Positions 25,638 to 34,647 of a DNA stretch of 64,000 nucleotides are shown in pieces. Below the pieces are notes generated by a model. It ran no database searches, was not told the origin of the DNA, and saw only the letters and a list, made by a program, of their open reading frames with translations. The DNA comes from Bradyrhizobium manausense (GTDB taxonomy: Bacteria > Pseudomonadota > Alphaproteobacteria > Rhizobiales > Xanthobacteraceae): the NCBI RefSeq assembly GCF_018130615.1, contig NZ_JAFCKB010000001.1:496001-560000 (forward strand), read 5' to 3'. Position numbers and translations under genes: made by a program. The number at the start of each line of letters is the position of its first letter. Positions within the stretch are counted from its first letter, which is position 1.

Positions 25638-26603
25638 CTATTCGCTCTTGGGAATGCGGCATTGCATGATGCAATGCAGGCCGGTCTTCAAATACGAGAT
25701 CTCGGTCTTGCCGTCGAAGGCGGACAGTGCCGATTTCAGCAGCTTGGTGCCGAAACCGGGCGCGGAGATTTCGCCAACGGTCGGTCCTTCGGTTTCGTCC
25801 CACGTGACGGTCAGGCGATCGTCACTGACGGTCCATGACACCTGCAACAGACCGCGCGGCGAGGAGAACGCGCCGTATTTGCCGGCATTGGTGGCGAGCT
25901 CGTGAAACATCAGTGACAGCGTGACCGCGAGCTTCGGTGGCAGGAACAGGCGGTCGCCGTTGAGGGTGAAGCGGACATGGCCGTAAGGGCCGAGCTCAGA
26001 GATCAGGAGGTCGCGGATGTCGCAGCCGGCCTTGTCGATCCGCGAGATCAGGTCGTCGGTCGCGGCCAGCGACCGTAGCCGGGGGTCGATCCGGTCCCAG
26101 ACTTGGGGCTGATCGTGCAGTACCTGGTGCAGCACCGCATGCACGGTCGACAGCTTGTTCTTCAGCCGGTGCTGCAGCTCGTCGACCAGAACCTTGCGAT
26201 AGTCCTCCTCTTCGATCAGGCGCCTGGAGATCCGGCGCTGCTCCGCCAGCATCGTGCGGTAGTGCTCGACGCCCCAGATGGTCAGCGCCGAGACGCCCCA
26301 ATAGAGTGTCAGCAGCGCGAACCGCGCGCGATCCGCAAAGGCATCGCCGAAATTCACGACGACGCCGAGCACACCGCCGACCAAAGCCGTCACGATGCCG
26401 ACCCGAAGACCTCCGAATGCGGCCGCGAAAAACACGGCCGGGAAGTACGGCGTGAAGTAGACGTCGGGGCGGACATGCGCGAGCCCCCAGCGCGCCAGGG
26501 TCGCAACCAGCAGGCAGGCCACTGCGAACGCAATGCTCAGGCCGAGCGATGGCGGCGCCACGCCCTGCCAGCCCTTGCGGAATTCGTCGATCAGCTTCCC
26601 CAT
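25638..26603 (-). CDS. HWE-family sensor histidine kinase with membrane domain
   Basis: This 321-residue protein has four hydrophobic N-terminal segments (about 20-112, DUF4118-like) and a kinase core of the HWE type: phosphoacceptor H145 in DELQHRLKNKLSTVHAV, N-box FHELATNAGKYGA, and the W-x-E motif WDETEGP. HWE kinases are common in rhizobia and often feed the PhyR-EcfG stress response or light and redox responses. No response regulator gene adjoins it, so the partner is unknown. Confidence 0.88.
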   Translation of the reverse strand: MGKLIDEFRKGWQGVAPPSLGLSIAFAVACLLVATLARWGLAHVRPDVYFTPYFPAVFFAAAFGGLRVGIVTALVGGVLGVVVNFGDAFADRARFALLTLYWGVSALTIWGVEHYRTMLAEQRRISRRLIEEEDYRKVLVDELQHRLKNKLSTVHAVLHQVLHDQPQVWDRIDPRLRSLAATDDLISRIDKAGCDIRDLLISELGPYGHVRFTLNGDRLFLPPKLAVTLSLMFHELATNAGKYGAFSSPRGLLQVSWTVSDDRLTVTWDETEGPTVGEISAPGFGTKLLKSALSAFDGKTEISYLKTGLHCIMQCRIPKSE

Positions 26604-26712
26604 GCGCAGCCCGGTGACGATATGCGTTCGAAAATCTCGTGGCGATTGAGAATGTTACGCATCCCGCATGCGCAAGCAAAGCTTGCCTCATCGGGAGCCG
26701 CCAGGAATAGCG

Positions 26713-26970
26713 ATGGTTGCCGCGCCGGCTGCCGCTGCGGCGTCATCGGCCGGTGTCCGCTATTTGGCATCAAATCATTCGAAAACAGGGACATTCCACG
26801 GGCGGCTGGATGGCAAGGTTGCGGTGATCACGGGCGCGACGAGCGGGATCGGACCGCGTACTGCGAAAGTCTTCGTTGCCGAAGATGCCAAAATTGTGAT
26901 CGCGGGTCGCCCTATACCGGAAAGCGAGGCGCTGGTGATGCGGCGCGTGGCTGCCTGTGTTTTCCGTTAG
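26713..26970 (+). pseudogene. Short-chain dehydrogenase/reductase remnant
   Basis: The frame has the SDR start FHGRLDGKVAVITGATSGIG with the TGxxxGIG nucleotide-binding loop, continues RTAKVFVAEDAKIVIAGR and a degraded copy of the next helix (PESEALVMRRVAACVFR), and stops after ~85 codons. Functional SDRs have about 250 residues with a YxxxK active site, absent here. The sequence after the stop is dispersed-repeat material. The upstream 25 codons are an Ala-rich non-SDR extension. This is a truncated relic. Confidence 0.75.
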
Positions 26971-27098
26971 GTGCCGTGTTGTCCCGCGGAAAGCGTTCGA
27001 TCAGAGCGCATAGCGCGCCACGGCGACGGAGCCGCAGGATGGGCAAACGCGCGCTCTTCGCGCGCCGTGGCCACGATCGGTGCCCGAACCCGGAGAGA

Positions 27099-27164
27099 CG
27101 TGGTGGGACGCTTCCGCCTTCGCTCTTCGAGCTACGGCGGACAAGTCGCTTTGCCCACCCTGCG
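27099..27164. repeat. Dispersed intergenic repeat (TTTGCCCACCC type)
   Basis: The segment CGTGGTGGGACGCTTCCGCC...GCTTTGCCCACCCTGCG has the same ends (GTGGG(CA)CGCTTCCGC and TTTGCCCACCC) as the repeat at 38879-38975. It lies between the SDR relic and the P450 gene; the sequence from 26971 to 27098 looks like degraded material of the same sort. Confidence 0.5.
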
Positions 27165-27202
27165 AAACCGGGTCTCCATCATTGCGAGGAGCGAAGCGGC
27201 AC

Positions 27203-28561
27203 TCACACCGCCTTCACCCGCACCTTCAATCCATCTCGCGGCTTCGGGATCGGCCACATCTGCCAGTCCGGCTTGTAGCCGGGCTCCAGCGACACCTCGA
27301 TGTTCTGCAGGAAGTGTCGGGCAAAACATTTCGCCTGCATGTAGGCGAAGTGCAGGCCGAGGCACATATGCGCGCCGCCGCCGAACGGCACCCAGGCGAA
27401 GCGGTGACGGTTGCGCTGGGCCTCTTCGGTGAAGCGCAAGGGATCGAAGCGATCCGGCTCCGGCCAGATGTCCTTCATATGATGCGTATACAGCGGATTC
27501 ACGCCGACCGAGGTGCCGGCGGGAATGTGGTAGTTCCTGAATGTGAAGTCGCGCACCGCGCGACGTGGCATCGACGGCACAGGCGGCTTGAGCCGCAGAG
27601 CCTCCTTAAAGGCCATTTCCGACAGCGGCAGCTTATCGAGATCGGCGAAGCTCGTCGGCGCATCGGCCGAAAGGCCGAGGGCAAAGACCTCCTCGCGCAG
27701 CTTCTGCTGCCAGTCGGGATGCGCCGCAAGCTCGCCGATGAAGGACGTCAGCGACGAGGTCAGCGTGTCGTGCGCCGCCATCATCAGAAAGCTCATATGG
27801 TCGATGATGTCCTGGTCGGACAAAAGCGCGCCATCCTCATGAGTGGCGCGGCAGAGGTGTGAAAACAGATCGTCGCCGCCGTGATTGCCACGGCGGAGCG
27901 GGATCTGCTCACGGAAATAGGCAATGATGCGTTTGCGTCCCCTCACGCCGGCTGCCATCTGCGTGCCGGGCAGGGGACGGCGGATCGGGGCGACGGCAGC
28001 CGCGACCATATCGACGAAGGCGCGGTTGATCTCGTCGACCTCGGGCCCGATGTCGGCGCCGAGAAAGGACGTCGCCGCCAGATCCAGCGTGAGTTGCTTC
28101 ATCGCCGGATAGAGCTGGATCTCGCCCGGATTTGCCTTCCATTGCGCCACGCGCGCCGAAATGCCGCGATCGAGATTGCTGAGATAAGACTTCATCGGCC
28201 CGGACTTGAACGCGACCGAAAGCGCCTTGCGATGCAGCCGGTGCTCATCGAAATCGAGCAGCATCAAGCCGCGCGGAAACAACCGTCCCAGCACGGGGTT
28301 CCAGCCGTGCTCGGACGAGAACTGCCTCTGCTGGTCGAACATCACGAGCTCGTTGGCCTCGGGCCCGAGCAACACCACGCTGGTCTCGCCGAATACATGG
28401 GTCCGATAGACCGGGCCGAACTTTCGCCCATTCGCCTCGATATGCCCCTTGGGGTCGGCCAGGACCTGGAGGGTCTTGCCTATGATCGGCCAGCCCTCAT
28501 CGCCGGGAATGTGCTTCAACTGATTGCGCTTGGGCGGCGTAGGCCCAGCCTGCATCGACAT
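27203..28561 (-). CDS. Cytochrome P450
   Basis: This 452-residue soluble P450 has the I-helix oxygen-activation motif AAHDT (262-266), the K-helix E320-x-x-R323, the PERF-like region PDRFDPLRF (369-377) and the heme loop FGGGAHMCLG with axial Cys400. It would hydroxylate a small hydrophobic substrate using electrons from a ferredoxin or other redox partner not seen nearby. The overall layout (starting with an IPGDEGWPIIGKT proline-rich hinge) is reminiscent of CYP120/CYP26-like bacterial enzymes, but I cannot assign the family. It stands alone; the next minus-strand gene upstream is a flavin monooxygenase. Confidence 0.92.
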   Translation of the reverse strand: MSMQAGPTPPKRNQLKHIPGDEGWPIIGKTLQVLADPKGHIEANGRKFGPVYRTHVFGETSVVLLGPEANELVMFDQQRQFSSEHGWNPVLGRLFPRGLMLLDFDEHRLHRKALSVAFKSGPMKSYLSNLDRGISARVAQWKANPGEIQLYPAMKQLTLDLAATSFLGADIGPEVDEINRAFVDMVAAAVAPIRRPLPGTQMAAGVRGRKRIIAYFREQIPLRRGNHGGDDLFSHLCRATHEDGALLSDQDIIDHMSFLMMAAHDTLTSSLTSFIGELAAHPDWQQKLREEVFALGLSADAPTSFADLDKLPLSEMAFKEALRLKPPVPSMPRRAVRDFTFRNYHIPAGTSVGVNPLYTHHMKDIWPEPDRFDPLRFTEEAQRNRHRFAWVPFGGGAHMCLGLHFAYMQAKCFARHFLQNIEVSLEPGYKPDWQMWPIPKPRDGLKVRVKAV

Positions 28562-28704
28562 GACGATTGCTCCGATTGGCTGTCCGAACAGAGATCGCGC
28601 GACCGCAACATAGAGACGGCCTGAGCCAGCTTGGCGAGGTCAGCATAGCACAGGCCATCATGATTTGCTTGTGAACGTCGTGATAGGCGTCACCTCATTG
28701 ATGC

Positions 28705-29940
28705 CTATCGCTTCGCCGCCTCCTTCTGCAGATCCGGCGCGTTGACGGCGGGTATCGCGACGCGGCCGGCGCCGGTCACCTTCAGCGCCTCGGCCGCCTT
28801 CTCGTTCTGCATGATCTTGGCCATCACCGCCTGTCCCGCACGCTCGAAGATCGCGCGGTTTTCGATCACGAATTTCTGCGACTTGCGCAGGCCGTCAATG
28901 TAGCCGTTGATCTCCGGCACGACGTAGCGCGCGACCATGTCCCAGCTACGGCGCGTGGCTTCCGGATTGGCCCAGTCGTGCACGAAGCCGATGATTGCGC
29001 CGACGCCGCCGGACACCTCCATCACGTTCTTGATGGTTTTGACGAGATCGTCGGGCGTGCCGATGGTGGATGCGGCGCCCTCGACGAACGCGGTCTTGTC
29101 CACGGCCTCGTCGGGCGAGGAGAATGCGGTCAGGCCCGGCCGTTGCAGCGTACCGACATTATATTCGTTGTGCCAGCGCATCAGCCCGGCGCCAGCCTCC
29201 TTGCGCGCCTGCTCGCGGCTCTCGGCGATGTGGAAGCTGAGGAGCACGCGCCAGTCGGCCCGGCTGACCGTTGTGCCGTGCTTCCTGGCGGCGTCTTCGG
29301 CGAACTGCCATTGCTGCTGCAGCGACATCAACCCCTGTGTCGTCATCGAGCCCAGCGAGATGATGCCGATGCCGTATTTGCCGGCGAGCGTCATGCCCGA
29401 CGGCGAGATCTGCGACGCCACCACGAACGGCATCTCCTCCTGCAACGGCAGGATCTGCAGCGCCGCGTCGTTCATGGTGAACCAGTCGCTCTTGGCGGTG
29501 ACACGTTCACCGCTGAAGAGGCGGCGGATCACGTCGATCGCCTCATCCTGGCGGTCGCGCTGCGTCATCGGATCGATGCCCAGCGTATGCGCGTCGGACG
29601 CGAGGGCGCCGGGCCCGGAACCGAAGATGGCGCGACCGCCGGTCATGTGGTCGAGCTGCACCATGCGCTGGGCGACGTTGAAGGGATGGTGATAGGGCAG
29701 CGACACCACGCCGGTGCCGAGCTTGATCCGCTTGGTGCGCTCGCCGGCCGCAGCCAGGAACATCTCGGGCGATGCGATCATCTCCCAGCCGGAGGAATGA
29801 TGCTCGCCGCACCAGAACTCGTCATAGCCGAGCGCGTCGAGCTGCTCGACCAGATCGAGATCGCGCCGGAACTGGAGCATCGGATGCTCCCCGATCGGGT
29901 GATGCGGGGCAAGGAAGGCTCCGAATTTCAGGCGCGCCAT
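28705..29940 (-). CDS. LLM-class flavin-dependent oxidoreductase (luciferase-like monooxygenase)
   Basis: A 411-residue TIM-barrel flavoenzyme of the bacterial luciferase superfamily: FGAFLAPHHPIGEHP at the N-terminus, then YDEFWCGEHHSSGWE, TGVVSLPYHHPFNVAQRMVQLD and GSGPGALASDAHTLGIDP, all typical of limonene-monooxygenase-like members. It would oxidise an organic substrate with reduced FMN and O2. ATG 29940 has GGAGAG 7 bases upstream. The gene is divergent from an MFS efflux pump at 30170, and the P450 gene follows on the same strand. Confidence 0.88.
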   Translation of the reverse strand: MARLKFGAFLAPHHPIGEHPMLQFRRDLDLVEQLDALGYDEFWCGEHHSSGWEMIASPEMFLAAAGERTKRIKLGTGVVSLPYHHPFNVAQRMVQLDHMTGGRAIFGSGPGALASDAHTLGIDPMTQRDRQDEAIDVIRRLFSGERVTAKSDWFTMNDAALQILPLQEEMPFVVASQISPSGMTLAGKYGIGIISLGSMTTQGLMSLQQQWQFAEDAARKHGTTVSRADWRVLLSFHIAESREQARKEAGAGLMRWHNEYNVGTLQRPGLTAFSSPDEAVDKTAFVEGAASTIGTPDDLVKTIKNVMEVSGGVGAIIGFVHDWANPEATRRSWDMVARYVVPEINGYIDGLRKSQKFVIENRAIFERAGQAVMAKIMQNEKAAEALKVTGAGRVAIPAVNAPDLQKEAAKR

Positions 29941-30169
29941 GGCGTTCTCTCCGGCTGTCATTTTCTGTTTGTTAGATAGCGGAGGCTACGTGCCCGGTGC
30001 CACGAACGCAATCGCACGATGTCCCGCGCGGCGGAATGCTGGCATGCGTTAAGACGCTGCTGCGCCGTCCGAGGTTCGAGCACCTCGATTCCTACCTCCC
30101 AGGTAATCGCGCGGGTGACGCCAATCTGCGAGCTTGCCGCGCAAGCACATACCGTGGGCTCGCGCGCGA

Positions 30170-31582
30170 ATGCATCAAACCGTCACAAGGCCAATCGATT
30201 CGACCCGCCGCTGGTGGGTGCTGGCGATCGTCGTCGCGGCGCAGTTCATGTTCGGCGTCGACGCCTTCATCGTGAACGTCGCGATCCCGACCATCGCTGT
30301 CGACCTGCACGCGACGCCGGCACAGATCGAATCCGTCATCGCGATCTATCTGATCGCCTATGCCACGCTGGTTGTCACCGGCGGCCGTCTCGGCGACATC
30401 CACGGCACGAAAAACGTGTTTCTCGCTGGCGTGCTTGGCTTTACCGCGACCTCGTTGTGGTGCGGCATGGCGTTCTCAGGCGCCGAGCTGATTACTGCTC
30501 GGCTGGCGCAGGGCGCGACCGCGGCGCTGATGGTGCCGCAGGTGCTGGCGACCTTGCATCTGCTCTTCACGGATGATTCGCGCAGCCGCGCCTTCGCCAT
30601 CTATGGCATCGTGCTCGGGCTTGCGGGTGCCGCCGGCTTCCTGCTCGGCGGTCTCCTCGTCACGATCGACCTTGCCCACACCGGCTGGCGCTCGGTGTTC
30701 TTCGTCAACGTGCCCTGTGGCCTCGTCATCGCGATCGCCGCCTGGCGCATCATGCCGGCGGTGCCGCGCCGGGCCGGCACGAAGCTCGACGTCAAGGGCA
30801 GTGCGGTTCTGTTCGCCGGCCTGTTGTGCCTGATCGGCCCGCTGCTGTTCGGTCACGATGTCGGTTGGGCGCCATGGCTGTGGGCGGTGATGGCGACGGG
30901 TGCTGCCGTCCTCGCAGCGTTCCTGAGGCTCGAGCATGCGGTTGCGCGCGCCGGCGGCATGCCGCTGATCGACCTCTCGCTGCTGGCGGACGCAGCGTTC
31001 CTGCGCGGACTCGGCGCTGCCTTCTTTTTCTTCGTCGCCAATCTCTCGTTCTATCTGGTGATGACGCTGTTCATGCAGCGCGGTCTGAAAATTGCGCCGC
31101 TCGCCGCCGGCCTCGCCTTCGTTCCGCTCGCGCTCGCCTTCGTCGTGGCCTCGCGCCATAGCGGCGCGCGCGCGAAGCGTCGCGGCACGGGCGTGCTGAT
31201 CGAAGGCTGCGCGCTACAGATCGCCGGTCTCGTGGCGCTCGCGCTTGTCGCAGACCTGATCGATGCCCCGACGCCGCTCATGCTCGCATTCGTCATGATC
31301 GTCTTCGGCTACGGCCAGGGGCTGGTGATGGCGCCGCTTTCAGGTGTGGTGCTTTCGACTGTGAAGCCTGTTGCGGCCGGTTCTGCCTCCGGCATGTATG
31401 GCACCACGGCGCAGATCGGAAATGCGGCCGGAGTGGCCGCAATTGGTGCGGTGTTCTTTGCGGTCGAAACGCTGCAATCAGCGCGCGCAGGATTTCTCGT
31501 TTCGCTTGCGCTGTTCGCGGCGTTAATCATGATCTGTGTCGCATTTCTGTCTTGGATGCGCCGCACCGCTGCACGAAGTTGA
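30170..31582 (+). CDS. MFS drug/metabolite efflux transporter (DHA2, EmrB/QacA type)
   Basis: A 470-residue transporter with about 14 hydrophobic helices. Motif A appears as GGRLGDIHGTKNVF after helix 2, and FGVDAFIVNVAIPTIAVDL in helix 1 is typical of DHA2 proteins, which expel hydrophobic compounds against a proton gradient. An open frame extends to 30134, but ATG 30170 fits the usual start better. There is no periplasmic adaptor gene nearby. The divergent flavin monooxygenase suggests a shared intergenic control region. Confidence 0.85.
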   Translation: MHQTVTRPIDSTRRWWVLAIVVAAQFMFGVDAFIVNVAIPTIAVDLHATPAQIESVIAIYLIAYATLVVTGGRLGDIHGTKNVFLAGVLGFTATSLWCGMAFSGAELITARLAQGATAALMVPQVLATLHLLFTDDSRSRAFAIYGIVLGLAGAAGFLLGGLLVTIDLAHTGWRSVFFVNVPCGLVIAIAAWRIMPAVPRRAGTKLDVKGSAVLFAGLLCLIGPLLFGHDVGWAPWLWAVMATGAAVLAAFLRLEHAVARAGGMPLIDLSLLADAAFLRGLGAAFFFFVANLSFYLVMTLFMQRGLKIAPLAAGLAFVPLALAFVVASRHSGARAKRRGTGVLIEGCALQIAGLVALALVADLIDAPTPLMLAFVMIVFGYGQGLVMAPLSGVVLSTVKPVAAGSASGMYGTTAQIGNAAGVAAIGAVFFAVETLQSARAGFLVSLALFAALIMICVAFLSWMRRTAARS

Positions 31583-31722
31583 GGCATCGCGGTTAATTCA
31601 TGCCGATTCCTGCTGGATTTTGCGTGATTCCGGGGGGCCGGCAGCACACGGCCTTTTCATTTTGCACTGCAGCAACTATCTGGTCTGGGTAAACGTTGAG
31701 AGCCGCCCACCAGGAATTTGCC

Positions 31723-32889
31723 GTGTCGTTAGCCCGTAATGTCGACCTTCTGAGACGTCTGCCCAGGATGGACGGTCTGCGCTTGCCTGACTTTGGCGCG
31801 AGCGCCGATGCCGCCAGCCCGCTGGTGGAGGTGACCGGCTTCGGCGACAATCCCGGAAATTTGCGCATGTTCGCGTTCGTGCCGGCGCAATTGCAGAAGC
31901 CCCACGCGCTCGTCGTCGTGCTGCACGGCTGTGGCCAGACCGCAGCAAGCTACGACCTCGGTGCGGGCTGGTCGACGCTCGCACGTCACTACGGCTTTGC
32001 GCTGGTGATGCCCGAGCAGCAGCGCATCAACAACGGCAACACCTGCTTCAACTGGTTCAACCCTGAAGACACCGCGCGCGACAGCGGCGAGGCGCGTTCG
32101 ATTCGCGAGATGATCGCGCATATGGTCGGGGCGCATCGCATCGATCCCAAGCGCATCTTCATCACCGGCCTCTCCGCCGGCGGCGGCATGACCTCCGTGA
32201 TGCTTGCGACTTACCCGGAAGTTTTCGCGGCCGGTGCGGTCATCGCAGGGCTGCCTTACGGCATTGCGTCGAATCTGCGCGAAGCGCTGGACGGCATGTT
32301 CCATTCCCCGGAGCGGCCCGAGCGCGAGCTTGGCGATTTCGTGCGGCGGGCTTCCAACCATCGTGGGCCCTGGCCAAAGATGTCGGTGTGGCACGGCAGC
32401 GCCGACCGCACCGTCAATCCCGGCAACGCCAGCGAGATCGTCAAGCAGTGGCTGGATCTGCACGATCTGCCGATGACGCCGATGGCGGAGACCAATGTCG
32501 ACGGTTATCCGCGCCAGGCTTGGTGGAACAAGGACGGCGAGACGCTGGTCGAGTCCTATGCCATCACCGGCATGGCGCACGGCACGCCGCTCGGGCTTGC
32601 CGACAACGACCAGCGCTACGGCGTCGAAGGCGCATTCCTGATCGAGGCCGGCATTTCGTCGTCCTATCACATCGCAAAGTTCTTCGGCCTGACCGGCTGG
32701 ATTGCGGATGCGAAGAAAAAGACGGAAGCAAAAGCCGCGCCCGCCCGCTCACCCGCGCCGCATCTCGCCCGTACGATCCGTGCGAAGGTCGCCGAAGAGA
32801 AGGCCGAGCCGAAGCGCGAGGAATCCCGCAGCTTCGATCTCGGCCAGATCATCACGCGCGCGCTGACGGCCGCGGGCTTGATGAAGTAG
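31723..32889 (+). CDS. Esterase/PHB depolymerase family protein (LpqC-like)
   Basis: This 388-residue alpha/beta hydrolase has the oxyanion segment VVVLHGCGQTAASYD, the nucleophile elbow GLSAGGGM, an Asp in WHGSADRTVNPGN and a His in GMAHGTPLG, the pattern of short-chain-length PHB depolymerases and feruloyl-esterase-like enzymes. There is no clear signal peptide at GTG 31723 (AGGA 7 bases upstream), so it may be cytoplasmic or exported by another route. The C-terminal ~70 residues are a charged Lys/Glu/Ala linker ending in a short helix (LGQIITRALTAAGLMK). A PhaZ gene lies 10 kb away. Confidence 0.85.
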   Translation: MSLARNVDLLRRLPRMDGLRLPDFGASADAASPLVEVTGFGDNPGNLRMFAFVPAQLQKPHALVVVLHGCGQTAASYDLGAGWSTLARHYGFALVMPEQQRINNGNTCFNWFNPEDTARDSGEARSIREMIAHMVGAHRIDPKRIFITGLSAGGGMTSVMLATYPEVFAAGAVIAGLPYGIASNLREALDGMFHSPERPERELGDFVRRASNHRGPWPKMSVWHGSADRTVNPGNASEIVKQWLDLHDLPMTPMAETNVDGYPRQAWWNKDGETLVESYAITGMAHGTPLGLADNDQRYGVEGAFLIEAGISSSYHIAKFFGLTGWIADAKKKTEAKAAPARSPAPHLARTIRAKVAEEKAEPKREESRSFDLGQIITRALTAAGLMK

Positions 32890-32918
32890 CCCCGCTGTCG
32901 CGCGCCCCGGAATGACGG

Positions 32919-33233
32919 CTACTTGGTCTGATCGATCATCTCGATCGGCGTTGCCGTGACCTCGCCGCCGGAGACCTGCCGCGTCATCGCCGAATAATGC
33001 TTGAAGAAGTCGCGCGATTGCAGCGTCTTCTGGGCGCCCTCGTCGGCGACGCTGGCGAGATGGAAGTAGTGGCCGTCGTCGCGGTTCTTCAGGACGCGAT
33101 AGCCGATCCGCCCTTTCAGCTCCGGATCAGCGTCGATCGCCTTGATGAAGCGACCGATCTCCTGGTGCCAAGCCTTTATCGAATCCTCCGTCGCGCCGTT
33201 CTTGAACTCGTATTTGATCATGAAGTGCTTCAT
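32919..33233 (-). CDS. Small ABM-like (dimeric alpha-beta barrel) hypothetical protein
   Basis: The 104-residue product begins MKHFMIKYEFKNG and has a GYRVLKNRDDGHYFHLASVADE strand-helix pattern resembling antibiotic-biosynthesis-monooxygenase folds. No catalytic motif can be named. A good ribosome site (AAGGAGC) lies 5 bases before the ATG. It is divergent from the HxlR regulator at 33365, and HxlR proteins often control such a neighbour. Confidence 0.7.
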   Translation of the reverse strand: MKHFMIKYEFKNGATEDSIKAWHQEIGRFIKAIDADPELKGRIGYRVLKNRDDGHYFHLASVADEGAQKTLQSRDFFKHYSAMTRQVSGGEVTATPIEMIDQTK

Positions 33234-33289
33234 GTGACGCTCCTTGTCCGCTGTGCACCATCATCTGCGCCTTGTGCGCCACCCTGCAA

Positions 33290-33315
33290 GTACGGACAAA
33301 ATTGATAGTATGGAC
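33290..33315. promoter_or_regulatory. Candidate HxlR operator (direct repeat)
   Basis: GTACGGAC (33290-33297) and GTATGGAC (33308-33315) form a direct repeat 18 bp apart within the short divergent region between the ABM-like gene and the HxlR gene. Binding by HxlR is inferred from position. Confidence 0.4.
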
Positions 33316-33364
33316 TTTTTCGCCGTCGCTCCTATCCTTCTTCCCCACACATGGAGGAGACGGC

Positions 33365-33733
33365 ATGGCGAAGGCAACCGCTCCGCGCGCCTGTCCGGTC
33401 GCGGCGTTTCAAAAGATGATCAGCGGCAAGTACAAGCTGCGCATCGTCTGGGACTTGAAAGACGGTCCGCGCCGCTACGGCGAGATCCGCAGCGGCCTGT
33501 TGCGCGGCACATTGGGCAGCGCCGAGATCACCCCGCGCGTGCTCAGCCGCGAATTGAAGGCGCTCACCGCGAGCGGTCTGATCGATCGCAAGGATTTTGG
33601 CGAGGTGCCGCCGAAGGTCGAGTATCGCCTCACCCGCAAGGGCAAAAGCTTTGTGCCGGTCGTCGCGGCGATCCGCGAATGGGGCGAGCGCAATCTCGGC
33701 GGGACGGCGGCGCTGGCGGACGCCGCCGAGTAG
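33365..33733 (+). CDS. HxlR-family transcriptional regulator
   Basis: A 122-residue winged-helix regulator: conserved C10-P near the N-terminus, then GKYKLRIVWDLKDGPRRYGEIRSGL, ITPRVLSRELKALTASGLIDRKDF (recognition helix) and YRLTRKGKSF (wing). Cys10 corresponds to the cysteine used by several HxlR/DUF24 sensors of electrophiles or oxidants. GGAGGAG lies 5 bases upstream of ATG 33365. It probably controls the divergent ABM-like gene and itself. Confidence 0.88.
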   Translation: MAKATAPRACPVAAFQKMISGKYKLRIVWDLKDGPRRYGEIRSGLLRGTLGSAEITPRVLSRELKALTASGLIDRKDFGEVPPKVEYRLTRKGKSFVPVVAAIREWGERNLGGTAALADAAE

Positions 33734-33781
33734 CGCATGATCCGGAAAAGTGTGAAGCGGGTTTCCGATCAGATCATGCGC
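33733..33781. repeat. Rhizobial palindrome GCGCATGATCCGGAAA...GATCATGCGC
   Basis: GCGCATGATC (33733-33742) pairs with GATCATGCGC (33772-33781), with an inner CGGAAA/TTTCCG pair. This is a well-known dispersed palindrome of Rhizobiales genomes. It begins at the HxlR stop codon and lies between convergent genes, so it probably acts as a bidirectional terminator. Confidence 0.8.
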
Positions 33782-33794
33782 AAACGAAAAAGGC

Positions 33795-34475
33795 TTACAT
33801 CTCGCCGGTGATGAACGGATTGGTCATCCGCTCCTGGCCGATGCTCGAGCCGGCGCCATGGCCGCAGATGAAGCCGACGTCGTCGCCGAGCGGCAACAGC
33901 TTGGTCAGAATCGAGTTGATCAGGGTGGCGTGACTGCCGCCGGGCAGATCGGTACGCCCGACCGAGCCCGCGAACAAGACGTCGCCGACATGGGCGAAAC
34001 GCAGATCCTTGTTGAAGAACACCACGCTGCCCGGCGAGTGACCGGGGCAATGCAGGATGTCGAATTTCAACCCGCCGATCGACACGGCATCGCCCTCGTC
34101 GAGCCAGCGGTCCGGCTCGAAATTACGCACGCCCGTCATGCCGAAGCGCGCGCCGCTCTCGACGACGTTGTCGAGCAGGAACTTGTCCGCGACATGCGGA
34201 CCCTCGATCGGTACCTTCAGCGCTTCGCGTAATTCCGCCGCGCCGCCGACATGATCGATATGACCGTGGGTCAGCCAGATCTTCTCCACGGTGACGCCGG
34301 TCTGCTTGATCGCTTCCAGGATCTTCGGCACGTCGCCGCCGGGATCGATCACCACGGCCTTCTTGTCGGGCTCGTCCCAGATGATGGTGCAGTTCTGCTC
34401 GAACAGCGTCACGGGAACGATGATCGCGCCGGCCTTGGCTTTCGAGGAGTCCTGGGTCTCATTTTGCTCGGTCAT
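33795..34475 (-). CDS. MBL-fold metallo-hydrolase (glyoxalase II-like)
   Basis: This 226-residue metallo-beta-lactamase-fold protein has the metal motif H70-G-H72-I-D74-H75 (LTHGHIDHVGG), then HCPGHSPGSVVFF, GDVLFAGSVGRTDLPGG and a C-terminal ICGHG. The pattern is that of the glyoxalase-II-like/YcbL family, which hydrolyse thioesters. ATG 34475 (MTEQNETQDSS) is chosen because codons further upstream look non-coding and overlap the divergent GH13 leader. It is convergent with the HxlR gene. Confidence 0.88.
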   Translation of the reverse strand: MTEQNETQDSSKAKAGAIIVPVTLFEQNCTIIWDEPDKKAVVIDPGGDVPKILEAIKQTGVTVEKIWLTHGHIDHVGGAAELREALKVPIEGPHVADKFLLDNVVESGARFGMTGVRNFEPDRWLDEGDAVSIGGLKFDILHCPGHSPGSVVFFNKDLRFAHVGDVLFAGSVGRTDLPGGSHATLINSILTKLLPLGDDVGFICGHGAGSSIGQERMTNPFITGEM

Positions 34476-34647
34476 GGCCTCACAATGCCGATTTTTGCTG
34501 CGCCGCCAAGCAAAAGATTCGGGGGCTTGTCCGGGAACAGCCGCGCCTGCCGTCACACGCCCGTCCCAATTCGCCCGCCAGTTTGAACCGGGGCGTTGCT
34601 TCCGCGTTCTCCCGCGCGAGAAGCAGATTTTGGATGGTCTTTCCGGC

